A stretch of 50,588 nt of DNA, taken from positions 1-50,588 of the forward strand of contig CALAQS010000022.1 in the NCBI GenBank assembly GCA_937888435.1. The letters are read 5' to 3'. The notes under the pieces are model-generated. The model had not been told where the DNA came from. It saw only the letters and a program-made list of their open reading frames with translations, and searched no databases. A program made the position numbers and the translations under genes. Shown piece by piece: positions 8,401 to 16,321 of the stretch; positions within the stretch are counted from its first letter, which is position 1; every line of letters begins with the position of its first letter. Source of the DNA: an uncultured Acidobacteriota bacterium (GTDB lineage Bacteria > Acidobacteriota > Thermoanaerobaculia > UBA5066).

Positions 8401-9102
8401 CGGCTTCGGGATCGCGAAAGACGCCCACGGTTTCGTGCGCCCGCAGAGCGCCGGGCTGAAGCGCAGGACCGCCACATAGGCGTCGAAGGCGTCCGTCCAC
8501 TCTTTCATGAGGGCGGCGTCGTCCCCGGAAAGCGGAAGGGGGGTCCCGGCCGCCCGGGCGCGCAGACCCACGATCCGCGCGCGCGCTGCCTCGAGCGTGT
8601 ATGACGCGTCACGCGAACGGGGCGATGCGAGTGAGCCCGCGAGGTCGAAGAGGTCCCACCCCGCGCGGGCGACGAGGCGCTCCTCGTCCGCGGGGTCGAG
8701 GCCGGCCGAGAGAACGTCGACCAGGGATCTTCCGCACGCCTCGGTGGAGGTCAGGTCGAGGGAGGCGATCGAGGCGGCATCGGGGAACCTCTTCGTGGAG
8801 CGCTTCTGGAAGACGGCGAAGCGGAACTTGAAGAGGACCGCCTCGTCCTTCACGCGGGCCCGCGCGGCGTCGCGCTCGGCGGAGACGCCGAACAGCTCTG
8901 CGACAAACGCCGCGAGCGGCCGGCTGGCCTCGACGAGAAGGGCCGACAGCTCGGCGGGCGCGAGCGGCTCGAGCGCGCGATAGCGCTCGAAGCGTTCGGC
9001 GAGGTCGGGATCCTCCCGGCCGAGGCGCTCCCGGAAGAGGGCGTCGAGGTCCGCGAGGCGTTCCGGGAGAAAAAGGTCCGGGTCCGAGAAGCCGAAGTTC
9101 AT
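5464..9102 (-). CDS. Fused NfnB/NfnA-like (SudAB-like) iron-sulphur flavoprotein
   Basis: Large cytoplasmic oxidoreductase of 1212 residues. Residues 1-260 are a helical region I do not recognise. Two cysteine groups follow: CILCHEREKDSC with a later GCP (about 283-320), and CNDCMKAC near 364, as in the iron-sulphur domain of GltD, NfnB and dihydropyrimidine dehydrogenase. Next come an FAD Rossmann motif VVGLGPAG near 420 and an NAD(P) motif VIGGGLTA near 595. The C-terminal third is a ferredoxin-NADP reductase/PyrK-like module (RPGQFYRFQNYEAF, CGGGLGNA near 1000) ending in four cysteines (C-x5-C-x2-C-x17-C, about 1138-1165). The order matches NfnB (GltA-like) fused to NfnA, so transfer of electrons between NAD(P)H and ferredoxin is the likely reaction; whether it bifurcates is unknown. 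The ATG at 9102 has no Shine-Dalgarno but a TATCCT box six bases upstream, and it is divergent from the kinase gene. Confidence 0.8.
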   Translation of the reverse strand: MNFGFSDPDLFLPERLADLDALFRERLGREDPDLAERFERYRALEPLAPAELSALLVEASRPLAAFVAELFGVSAERDAARARVKDEAVLFKFRFAVFQKRSTKRFPDAASIASLDLTSTEACGRSLVDVLSAGLDPADEERLVARAGWDLFDLAGSLASPRSRDASYTLEAARARIVGLRARAAGTPLPLSGDDAALMKEWTDAFDAYVAVLRFSPALCGRTKPWASFAIPKPMKFDALVGTERSRPDLPEARFGLPSHARPRDGFTLTDPRKTARQVTGETHYCILCHEREKDSCAKGFRQKDGSVRANPLGVPLAGCPLDEKISEMHLLRREGDALGALALICIDNPMVPGTGHRICNDCMKACIFQTQDPVDIPQVETGVLTDVLAMPWGFEIWSLLTRWNPLNAARPYALPHNGKNVLVVGLGPAGYTLAHHLLNEGFGVVAIDGLKIEPLPEELMGTERRPPKLIRDAKTLFRPLDERTLTGFGGVSEYGITVRWDKNFLDLLYLSLARRRTLRIYSGVRFGGTLTHEQAFDLGFDHVAIAAGAGKPTLVGMTRNLIRGVRMASDFLMALQLTGAFKKDALTNLHIDVPILVIGGGLTAIDTATEAQAYYALHVEKALERFEALAAEKGEAAVLAGLSVEERALLARQLEHGHAIRLERERAARAGETPDFARLVKQWGGSNIVYRRTMEESPAYRLNHEEIIKALEEGIGFVENLEPVEALPDENGALRAVVFKRKDGSTVELPCRTLLVAAGTSPNVTYGRERPGSIPLDAKNKFFRPHVAERDGAGFRPVPKDDGVGAFFTGAVYRGKLLSYFGDNHPVYAGSVVKAMASARDGTPKILELFGDALSALDRTAAAQAARDAAWRSFSAILDDLLVPRVLRVDRLTPTIVDVLVRAPMAARNFRPGQFYRFQNYEAFATRLPGARGGPGAPALIEPCALTGAWVDKEKGLLSMIALEIGVSSRLCALLKEGEPVVVMGPTGAPTHLPENETLVLCGGGLGNAVLFSIGRAALERGNKVLYFAGYKRAEDFYKREEIEAAADVVVWAVDVAPTIPAKRPQDFTFLGDIVQAMLAYAEGRLGKTTIALAEAARLIVIGSDRMMAAVTAARHGVLAPHLFAAHEGIGSINSPMQCMMKEVCAQCLQRHVDPLTKNESFVFSCFNQDQKLDEMDWENLRARLSQNSLEERLSNQWFEHTLALEDVRRV

Positions 9103-9108
9103 GCCGGG

Positions 9109-9114
9109 AGGATA
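9109..9114 (-). promoter_or_regulatory. -10 box of a leaderless promoter (fusion flavoprotein)
   Basis: On the minus strand TATCCT lies exactly six bases before the ATG at 9102, with no Shine-Dalgarno between. A transcript starting about seven bases after the box would begin at the start codon. The same TATCCT-N6-start layout precedes the gene at 27222. Confidence 0.5.
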
Positions 9115-9118
9115 AACT
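9113..9118 (+). promoter_or_regulatory. -10 box for the histidine kinase operon
   Basis: TAAACT lies nine bases before the GTG at 9128 and overlaps the divergent minus-strand box at 9109-9114 by two bases, so the two promoters probably cannot be occupied at once. GGGAGG at 9106-9111 is too far from the GTG (16 bases) to act as an ordinary ribosome binding site. Confidence 0.4.
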
Positions 9119-9127
9119 GAGTTTCCA

Positions 9128-11983
9128 GTGGCTCGGGACGATCGCGGTGTCACGGATCCGGGCGTCATTCGCGACCGGTTCCTCTCGGAGTTCGCCCTCG
9201 CGCTCGTCGAGGGCGTGCAGCTCCAGGAGTTTCTCGACTGGTCCGTCGCGCAGATCGGCCGGATTCTCGACGTCGACCGCCTCACGCTCTTCCTGTTCGG
9301 CGCCGGTGGCGCCGCCGACGACCTCGTCGTGCGCGCGTCGTGGGCCGCGGACGGCGTCGACCTGGTGCCGGTGACGATTCCCCTGTCCGAGTCCGTGGTC
9401 TCGGCGAGGCTGAAGCAGTTCGAGTCCGTGGTGGTCGAGGACGTGGAGGATGCGGCCGATCTGGAGGGGGGGCGCGAGATCCTGCGGCGCCTCGGGACGA
9501 AGTCACTTCTCGCCGTCCCGATCGGCATCGACAGCGCGCTCCGGGGGTTCGTCGCCGCGGCGGCCGTGCGAGAGCGACGGAACTGGACGGCGGACGACGT
9601 CGTGTTTCTCGAGTCGGCGGTTCATCACCTGTCCGCGGCCCTCAAGCAGACCGAGCTCGTCGAGGAGCTCGGAAGGGAGCGGGACCGGCTCTCGGTGCTT
9701 TTCGACCTCGCGTCCGCGGTGCAGCGGTCCACGACGGTGAACGACGTCGTCGAGACGGCGCTCTCGGGGCTCCGCGACACCCTGCTCTTTCCCATCGGCG
9801 TCTTCTCGCTCGTCGCGCCGGAAGGAGACGCCGTCATCGGTCTCGGCGGGTACGGGGGCACCGACGCGGGAGATTTCTCGGGGCGCATTCCCCTGACGCC
9901 GGAACGTCCGACCGTCTCGTTCCGCGTCCTCGAATCGGGGCAGCCGCTCATCGTGAACGACGTCGAGGAGGAGCCGGACGGCCCCTCGAAGGAGAGGTTC
10001 CGCCAGCTCGGGGCGCGTTCGTTCGGCGTCTTTCCCATGCGGTCGGCGGGCAAGACGATCGGCGTCATGAGCGTCGCGGGCCGGGACTCGTCCCGGCGGA
10101 TCGAGTTCGACGACGTCGAGACGCTTCAGTCTCTCGCCGATTTCGTGGGCGTCGCGCTCGAGCAGCGACGTACGGCCGACGCCATAACGGCGGCGATGCG
10201 CGAAGCCCGAAGCCTCGCCGATGCATCCCACGCGCTTCTCACGCGCACGGCCGACCGGCGGATTCTCCTCGACCAGATCCTCGACGCGCTCGCGCAGCAC
10301 TTCGGCCACGAGGCCTGCAGCCTCCTCCTCGTGGATCAGGAGCGCCATGTCCTCGTTCAGAACGGCCGGCGCGGGCTGTGGTGGTCTCCCGTCGACCCCG
10401 TCTCCGTGATCCCGCTCGACGCGGCGGGCCTCATTCCGCTCGCCGCGCGCCTGGGGCGCGTCGTGAACGTGCCCGACGTGGCAAGCGAGCCGGACTACGT
10501 CGTGGGCTGGCCCGACGCGCGTTCGGAGCTCGTCGTTCCGCTGGTCCTCGACGACCGCGTCGTCGGTGTCTTCGACCTGCAGTCGGGGCATCCGAATGCC
10601 TTTTCGGACGCGGACGCCCGCACGATTCGCGCCTTCGCCGAGCGCGCCGCGCTGGCGCTGCGTCTTTCCGAGCTCGTCGGCACGCTGGAGAACCGCACGC
10701 GCGTTCTCGAAGCCGTCACGCGCGCCACGCAGCTCCTCAACTTTCGCCTCCACGCCCCGGACGTTCTGACCTCGGTCGTCGAGGAGACCACGCGCGCGTT
10801 CCCGGGCGCCGACGGCTGCGTCGCATGGGTGAGCGACACAGGCGGCACGAGCCTGTCCGTCGCGGCCGCCGACGGCCTGGGAGAGATGACGCTGCGCGCG
10901 GCCGGGACCGCGCCGCATCCGCTGCCGCGCCTGAAGTGCGCGGGCCAGGCCTTCCTCGAGAACCGCCCCGTATTCCTCCAGGTGTCGGGATTCGACGAGC
11001 TTTCCGCCGGCTGGGACCCGGGCGCGCGCGCCCGCGCTCGCGGCGCCGTCGAAAATCCGGACGTGCGCTCCCTCATGGCCGTGCCGATCCGGGTCGGCGA
11101 TCACCGGCTCGGCGTTCTCGAGGTGCTGGCGATCGCCGGTGACGCCTTCACGCCGGGGGACGGCGAAACGCTCGCGCTTCTCGCCGAGCAGTCCGCGATC
11201 GCGCTCCGCAACGCGCGCCTCATCGAGGAGCTCCAGAAGAGCAACCGGCTGAAGGACGACTTCCTAGCGAACCTTTCCCACGAGATCCGCACGCCGCTGA
11301 CCGGGATCGTGGGCTGGGCCGAGGTCCTGCTCGACTCCCACGGCGACGACGCGGACGCGCGGCGCGCGCTCGAGGCGATCCTCGGGCAGGCCGACACGCT
11401 GACGCGCATGCTGGGGGACCTGATCGACCTGTCGCGGATCGACAATTTCGGGCTGGAGCTCCGCCGGGGTCCGGTCGCGATTCCCGAGATCCTGGCGGCG
11501 GCTCTCGACGCCGTGAGCCCGGGCGCACGGCGCCGGGGCGTCGTCATCCACTGCACGCTCGATCCGGACTTGCCGCTCGTGGAGGGCGACGCCGCGCGCC
11601 TCAAGCAGGTTCTCTGGAACCTCGTCGCGAACGGCGTCAAATTCTCGCCCTCCGGCGGAACCGTGCACGTGGCCGGGCGCCGTGCTTCGGGCGGAGGGCT
11701 GGAGATCGCCGTAGAGGACGAGGGACACGGCATCGACCCGGAATTCCTCCCGCTCGTGTTCGATCGCTTCCGGCAGGAGGAGACGTCCTCGAACCGGCGG
11801 TTCGGCGGGCTGGGCATCGGCCTCGCCATCGCGCGCGCGATCGTTCTGGCGCACGGCGGAACGATCGTCGCCGAGAGCGAGGGGCGCGAGCGCGGCAGCC
11901 GGTTCGTCGTCACCTTTCCGCCGGAGCGCGTCGTGGCCCTCCGGGACGACGGGCGCCAGGGGAAGCGTGAGGCGGCCCGATGA
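9128..11983 (+). CDS. Cytoplasmic multi-GAF sensor histidine kinase
   Basis: Soluble sensor kinase of 951 residues with no signal peptide or membrane segment. About four GAF-like modules occupy residues 15-170, 185-345, 360-515 and 530-700; GAF domains bind small ligands or chromophores in other proteins. The dimerisation/phosphoacceptor domain has FLANLSHEIRTPL with the phospho-His at about 718. The ATPase domain has an N box (LWNLVANGVKFSPSGG), G1 box (VEDEGHGID), F box (VFDRFRQ) and G2 box (GLGIGLAIA). GTG 9128 is the only canonical start after an in-frame stop at 9113. Its last bases overlap the HD-GYP gene in an ATGA junction. No response-regulator receiver domain lies in the window, so the phosphotransfer partner is unknown; the coupled HD-GYP protein lacks one and may act in parallel. 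Confidence 0.9.
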   Translation: MARDDRGVTDPGVIRDRFLSEFALALVEGVQLQEFLDWSVAQIGRILDVDRLTLFLFGAGGAADDLVVRASWAADGVDLVPVTIPLSESVVSARLKQFESVVVEDVEDAADLEGGREILRRLGTKSLLAVPIGIDSALRGFVAAAAVRERRNWTADDVVFLESAVHHLSAALKQTELVEELGRERDRLSVLFDLASAVQRSTTVNDVVETALSGLRDTLLFPIGVFSLVAPEGDAVIGLGGYGGTDAGDFSGRIPLTPERPTVSFRVLESGQPLIVNDVEEEPDGPSKERFRQLGARSFGVFPMRSAGKTIGVMSVAGRDSSRRIEFDDVETLQSLADFVGVALEQRRTADAITAAMREARSLADASHALLTRTADRRILLDQILDALAQHFGHEACSLLLVDQERHVLVQNGRRGLWWSPVDPVSVIPLDAAGLIPLAARLGRVVNVPDVASEPDYVVGWPDARSELVVPLVLDDRVVGVFDLQSGHPNAFSDADARTIRAFAERAALALRLSELVGTLENRTRVLEAVTRATQLLNFRLHAPDVLTSVVEETTRAFPGADGCVAWVSDTGGTSLSVAAADGLGEMTLRAAGTAPHPLPRLKCAGQAFLENRPVFLQVSGFDELSAGWDPGARARARGAVENPDVRSLMAVPIRVGDHRLGVLEVLAIAGDAFTPGDGETLALLAEQSAIALRNARLIEELQKSNRLKDDFLANLSHEIRTPLTGIVGWAEVLLDSHGDDADARRALEAILGQADTLTRMLGDLIDLSRIDNFGLELRRGPVAIPEILAAALDAVSPGARRRGVVIHCTLDPDLPLVEGDAARLKQVLWNLVANGVKFSPSGGTVHVAGRRASGGGLEIAVEDEGHGIDPEFLPLVFDRFRQEETSSNRRFGGLGIGLAIARAIVLAHGGTIVAESEGRERGSRFVVTFPPERVVALRDDGRQGKREAAR

Positions 11984-13539
11984 CCCCGCGCGACGTCGCG
12001 CACCTCGAGGAGCGCCTCCTAAAGGCCGAGGAGCGGATCGCCGCCTTGAACCGGATCGGGATCGCCTTGTCCGCCGAGCGCGATCTCGAGAAGCTCCTCG
12101 AGACGATCCTGACGGAATCGCGGCGCTTCTCGGATTCCGAGGCGGGCAGTCTCTACCTCGTGGAGGACTCGCCGGAGGGCCGGCGCCTGCGCTTCGAGCT
12201 CGCGCAGAACGACGCAGTTTCGTTTGCGTTCTCCGAGCGCACGGTGCCCGTCAACGAGGGAAGCCTCGCGGGGTGGGTGGCCGTCCACGGAGAGCCTCTC
12301 GTTCTCGAGGACGCATACGCGCTTCCGAAGGGCGCGCCCTACCGGCACAACGACGCCTTCGACATCGCGACCGGATTCCGCACGCGTGCCATGCTCGTCG
12401 TGCCGATGAGGGATCATCGCGGCGAGCTCGTCGGCGTCCTCCAGCTCATGAACCGGCGGGGGCGCGCGCCTGGAGAGCACGAGTCGTACCCGGACGACCT
12501 CGTGCCCCTTCTCCTCTCGCTCGCGACGCAGGCGGCGGTCTGCCTGAAGGCGAACAACCTGACGGCGTCGATCCGGAAGCTCTTCGAGGACTTCGCGCGG
12601 GCCGCGATCGTGGCGGTCGAGCAACGCGACCCGACGACCGCGGGCCATAGCAATCGCGTCTCGACACTTTCCGTCGCGCTGGCCGGGATCGTGGACCGCG
12701 CCGCCGACGGCCCGTATGCCGCCGTGACGTTCTCCAAGGAAGAGCTGCGCGAGATCGGCACGGCCGCGCTTCTTCACGATTTCGGAAAGATCTCGATTCC
12801 CGAGCGCGTCCTCGTCAAGGCGAAGAAGCTCTCGGAGGAGGGGCTCGGGAAGATCCGCGACCGTTTCGACTTCTCGCTCGCTTCCGAAGAGGCTCGAGAG
12901 ACGCGAGCGCTCCTCGAGCGGCGCGCGCGTGAAGGCGGAGCCGTCGTCGCCGGCGATCTCGAGGCGCTCGACACAGCGGTGGCCGCTCGCGCCCGCGACC
13001 TCGAGGCGCTTTTCGAGGAGATCGTCGCCGCGAACGAGCCGACCGTGCTGCCGAAGGATGCGCGCGGGCGCCTGGAGGCGCTCCTCGCGCGCGCATACCG
13101 CGATCGCCGGGGGCGCGACACGACGCTCCTCCTCCCCGAGGAGTTCCAACTCCTGTCGATCACGCAGGGCAGCCTTTCCGAGGACGAACGCCGTGCCGTG
13201 GAAAGCCACGTCTCGCAGACGTGGCGCTTTCTCTCCACGATTCCGTGGACGGCGGATCTCGCCCGTGTTCCCGAGATCGCGTACGCGCATCACGAGAAGC
13301 TCGATGGGACCGGCTACCCCCGCGGGCTGAACCGCGAGGGCATCCCGCCCGCCGTCCGCGCGCTTACGGTCTGTGACGTCTTCGACGCCCTCACTGCCTC
13401 CGACCGCCCCTACAAGAAGGCCGTCCCGCGCGACGCGGCGCTCGGCATCCTGGAGGGGGAAGCGAGGCGCGACCGGCTCGACTCCTGGATGGTCACGGCG
13501 TTCATCGAGGGGAAAGTGTGGACGTCGCTCGCGCCCTGA
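11980..13539 (+). CDS. GAF / HD-GYP cyclic-di-GMP phosphodiesterase
   Basis: 519 residues: a coiled N-terminus (8-28), a GAF domain (about 30-190) and an HD-GYP domain (about 205-505). HD-GYP enzymes hydrolyse cyclic di-GMP to pGpG or GMP. Visible motifs are DPTTAGHSNRV, the HD pair in LLHDFGKISIPERVL (about 265-280), and HHEKLDGTGYP near 436 with the following DVFDALTASDRPYK. The gap between the HD pair and the GYP motif is about 170 residues rather than the usual 60 or so; an insert rich in Arg, Glu and Ala (roughly 285-395) looks helical. Its ATG lies in the stop of the kinase gene, indicating translational coupling. A candidate cyclic-di-GMP receptor (PilZ) is encoded at 25402. Confidence 0.9.
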   Translation: MTPRDVAHLEERLLKAEERIAALNRIGIALSAERDLEKLLETILTESRRFSDSEAGSLYLVEDSPEGRRLRFELAQNDAVSFAFSERTVPVNEGSLAGWVAVHGEPLVLEDAYALPKGAPYRHNDAFDIATGFRTRAMLVVPMRDHRGELVGVLQLMNRRGRAPGEHESYPDDLVPLLLSLATQAAVCLKANNLTASIRKLFEDFARAAIVAVEQRDPTTAGHSNRVSTLSVALAGIVDRAADGPYAAVTFSKEELREIGTAALLHDFGKISIPERVLVKAKKLSEEGLGKIRDRFDFSLASEEARETRALLERRAREGGAVVAGDLEALDTAVAARARDLEALFEEIVAANEPTVLPKDARGRLEALLARAYRDRRGRDTTLLLPEEFQLLSITQGSLSEDERRAVESHVSQTWRFLSTIPWTADLARVPEIAYAHHEKLDGTGYPRGLNREGIPPAVRALTVCDVFDALTASDRPYKKAVPRDAALGILEGEARRDRLDSWMVTAFIEGKVWTSLAP

Positions 13540-14198
13540 GGGCGGCTGCACGCGCGGCGGCGGTCGCCGCGTGGCTCCTGCTGTCGCCCTCCTCGGCCGC
13601 GGCGGCCCCCGCGAGGTGGCACTTCTCGTTCGGGAAATGGCGGATTTCGATTTTCTTCGAAAGGGAAGAGGGGAGAGGAGATACGACGCGGCTGCTCCTG
13701 GACGCCGGGACCGGGCGATTCGTCTTTTTGTCCTCGCAGGATCCCTCCGGCCGGGACTCGACGGAGAGCATCCGCCGTCTCCCGGACGGCGAGACGCTCA
13801 CCCGGCGCCTCGTTCTCTCGACCTTCGAAGAAATCCCCGCGTGCTCTTCGGTCCGGCCGCCGGACGCGTGCGTCGTGCTGACGGGTGCGAACGGGACGCT
13901 CTCGGCTCCGATCTCCGGCTTCGCAGGCGCGTCGGGAGCTCCCCTCCGGGCGCGGGCCGCCGGTCTCGTCTCGCCCGGGATGCGCGACGCGCTCTTCGCG
14001 CTCGCGCCGATTCTTCCGGCCGTCGCGGAGTTCGGCTCCTATTCGAAGGATTTTCTCGGCCTCGTCTGGCCCGAGCGGTTCTCGGGAGCGCAGAAGATCC
14101 AGCGCGGGGTCCGAAAGCCGGGCTGCGACTTCGACGCGACGTTCGGATATCCGTGCGACGCGGAGGCAAAGCGGCGCGAAGAGAAGCGGCTCGGATGA
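13518..14198 (+). CDS. Exported protein of unknown function
   Basis: I do not recognise this 226-residue protein. It starts with a typical signal peptide (basic ARALRAAARAA, hydrophobic AAWLLLSP, then SSAAAAPA) and the mature part is beta-rich at first (WHFSFGKWRISIFFE) with few Cys and a basic, charged tail (EAKRREEKRLG). GTG 13518 has GAGGGG (13507-13512) five bases upstream and overlaps the end of the HD-GYP gene by 22 bases. Its stop overlaps the helicase ATG (ATGA). Tight coupling on both sides shows it is expressed, but a secreted protein between a phosphodiesterase and a helicase gives no functional hint. Confidence 0.65.
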   Translation: MDVARALRAAARAAAVAAWLLLSPSSAAAAPARWHFSFGKWRISIFFEREEGRGDTTRLLLDAGTGRFVFLSSQDPSGRDSTESIRRLPDGETLTRRLVLSTFEEIPACSSVRPPDACVVLTGANGTLSAPISGFAGASGAPLRARAAGLVSPGMRDALFALAPILPAVAEFGSYSKDFLGLVWPERFSGAQKIQRGVRKPGCDFDATFGYPCDAEAKRREEKRLG

Positions 14199-16300
14199 GC
14201 GACGAGGCCCCCGCTCCGCGCAGATACGTCCTCCGCCGCGCTGCGGTGCCGAAGAGCTACCGCGTCGACTACGCGCGCGAGCTGAACGAGGAGCAGAAGG
14301 CCGTGGTGTTCGCGCCAGACGGGCCGACGGTCGTCGTGGCGGGCGCCGGCTCGGGCAAGACGCGCGCGCTCGTCTATCGCGTCTCGCGTCTCATCGAGGA
14401 CGGAGCCGACCCGGCGTCCCTGCTTCTCCTCACGTTCACGAACCGTGCCGCGCGCGAGATGAAGCGCCGCGTCGAGGCGCTCATCGGCGCCGACCTGAAC
14501 CGCGCGACGGCCGGGACGTTCCATTCGGTCGCCGCGCGCCTCCTGCGCCCGCACGCGGAGCTGCTCGGCTATCGCCAGAACTTCGGCATCCTCGACTCGG
14601 AGGACTCGAAGGACCTCCTCGAGTCCGCGACGTCCGACCTCGGAGTTCCCGTCACCGAGCGGCGCTTTCCGAAGGGCGACCTCCTCCGGGCGATCGTGTC
14701 GCTTTGTGTGAACACCGGGCGGCCGCTCGACGACTTGATCACGGCCGAGCATCCGCACTTCCTTCCCCAGCTCGACGCGATCCGCGCGGTCGTCCATCGC
14801 TATCTCGAGCGAAAAGTCGCAGCGAACGGCATGGATTACGACGACCTGCTCCTGAACTTCAAGAGACTCCTCGCCGAGCACCCCGGGATCCGGAAGAGCT
14901 TCGGCGAGCGCTTCCGGCACGTCCTCGTGGATGAGTACCAGGACGTCAACCGCCTGCAGGCGGACCTCGTGGACCTCGTCGTGAAGGACGTCGAGACACC
15001 GAACGTCATGGTCGTCGGCGACGACGCGCAGTCCATCTACTCCTTTCGCGGAGCGGACTTCGAGGCGCTCCTCGGGTTTGGGGAACGCCATCCGGGGACA
15101 CGCGTCTTCTCGCTCGAGACGAACTACCGGTCGACGCCCGAGATTCTCCGCCTGGCGGACGCCTCCATCGCGCATAACACGCGGCGCTTCGAGAAGTCGC
15201 TTCGCGCGACGCGCCCCGCGGGCGTGCCGGTTGCCGTCGTGGGCACGGCCGACGTCGTGCAGCAGGCCGAGTTCGTGGCCCAGCGCGTCCTCGAGCTGCG
15301 CGACGAGGGGACGCCGCTGGCCGAGATCGCGGTGCTCTACCGCGCGCACTATCAGGCCCTCGAGCTGCAGATCGAGCTGACGCGCCGCGGCATCCCGTAC
15401 GAGATCCGTTCGGGAATGCGCTTCTTCGAGCAGCAGCACGTGAAGGACGTCCTCGCCTACCTACGCCTTCTCGTGAACCCGAAGGAGGAGACGGCCTTCA
15501 AGCGCATTCTCAAGCTCCTTCCGAAAGTGGGAGAGCGCACGGCCGCGACTCTCTGGGCCGCGGTCGGAGGCAATCCCGACCCGGTCGGCTCCTTCCTGCA
15601 CCTCGACATGCGGAAGGCCCCGGCCGGCGTGCAGGGCGCGCTCGGGAAGCTCGCCAAGACGCTCGAATTGCTGCGGCGGCCGTCGATCCTGTCGGCGCCG
15701 GCGGAGGCGATCCGTTTCGTCGTCGACGAAGGCGGCTACGCCGACGTCGCGAAGTCGAAGTTCGAAAACCACCAGACCCGCCTCGACGACCTCGAGGCGC
15801 TCGCGCAGTTCGCGCTGCCCTACGACGGCGTCGAGAGGTTCCTCGAGGAGGTCACGCTCTTCGGCGAGCCCTCGGGCGAGACCGTCGTCGCGGGCGAAAA
15901 GGACGACGAGCGCCTCGTCCTGTCGTCGATCCACCAGGCGAAAGGGCTCGAATGGCGCGCCGTGTTCGTCCTCGGGCTCGTCGAGGACCGTTTTCCAAAC
16001 GTGAGGGCCGCGCGGACGGCCGAGGGCCTGGAAGAGGAGCGCCGCCTCTTCTACGTCGCCGCCACGCGCGCGAAGGACGAGCTTTTGCTCGTCCACCCCC
16101 TCGCGGCGTTCGACCGCTACGGCATCGTCGTCGTGACCGAGCCGAGCCGTTTCCTCAACGAGCTGCCAGAGGACGTGTACGAGCGCTGGGTGCTCGAGCC
16201 GGGTCCGCCGCTCCCGGAGGTTGCGGGCGCGAACGCCCCGAGGCTCGGCGAGGCGGAGGACCCGACGGTGGAGGACGACCCAGAAGATCTCGTGAACTGA
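14195..16300 (+). CDS. UvrD/PcrA-type superfamily 1 DNA helicase
   Basis: ATP-dependent 3'-5' DNA helicase of the UvrD/Rep/PcrA group, 701 residues. Motifs in order: Q-like ELNEEQKAVV, Walker A AGAGSGKTRAL (near 48), Ia LLLTFTNRAAREM, II LVDEYQDVN (near 245), III DDAQSIYSFRGAD, IV LETNYRSTPEI, V SSIHQAKGLEWRAVFVLGL, VI RRLFYVAATRAKDEL (near 618). The C-terminus is an acidic tail (EAEDPTVEDDPEDL) instead of the basic RNA-polymerase-binding tail of PcrA/UvrD. The ATG overlaps the preceding stop. It is shorter than E. coli UvrD (720), and the 1A/2A and 1B/2B regions look complete. Location in a signalling operon is unusual and may only reflect dense packing. Confidence 0.92.
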   Translation: MSDEAPAPRRYVLRRAAVPKSYRVDYARELNEEQKAVVFAPDGPTVVVAGAGSGKTRALVYRVSRLIEDGADPASLLLLTFTNRAAREMKRRVEALIGADLNRATAGTFHSVAARLLRPHAELLGYRQNFGILDSEDSKDLLESATSDLGVPVTERRFPKGDLLRAIVSLCVNTGRPLDDLITAEHPHFLPQLDAIRAVVHRYLERKVAANGMDYDDLLLNFKRLLAEHPGIRKSFGERFRHVLVDEYQDVNRLQADLVDLVVKDVETPNVMVVGDDAQSIYSFRGADFEALLGFGERHPGTRVFSLETNYRSTPEILRLADASIAHNTRRFEKSLRATRPAGVPVAVVGTADVVQQAEFVAQRVLELRDEGTPLAEIAVLYRAHYQALELQIELTRRGIPYEIRSGMRFFEQQHVKDVLAYLRLLVNPKEETAFKRILKLLPKVGERTAATLWAAVGGNPDPVGSFLHLDMRKAPAGVQGALGKLAKTLELLRRPSILSAPAEAIRFVVDEGGYADVAKSKFENHQTRLDDLEALAQFALPYDGVERFLEEVTLFGEPSGETVVAGEKDDERLVLSSIHQAKGLEWRAVFVLGLVEDRFPNVRAARTAEGLEEERRLFYVAATRAKDELLLVHPLAAFDRYGIVVVTEPSRFLNELPEDVYERWVLEPGPPLPEVAGANAPRLGEAEDPTVEDDPEDLVN

Positions 16301-16309
16301 CCACGAGCC

Positions 16310-16315
16310 TAGAAT
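16310..16315 (+). promoter_or_regulatory. -10 box of a leaderless promoter (aconitase-like gene)
   Basis: TAGAAT sits exactly six bases before the GTG at 16322, in the 21-base gap after the helicase gene. No Shine-Dalgarno is visible. This implies that the gene has its own transcript beginning at or near the start codon. Confidence 0.5.
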
Positions 16316-16321
16316 CTCGAC

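Noticed and set aside
5497-8500. Long frames on both strands across the fusion flavoprotein
   Set aside because: Composition is that of shifted codons (Arg-, Gly- and Ala-rich), while the chosen frame holds all FAD, NAD and cysteine motifs.
12019-13551. 510-codon minus-strand frame opposite the HD-GYP gene
   Set aside because: No recognisable domain, and the plus strand carries GAF and HD-GYP motifs throughout.
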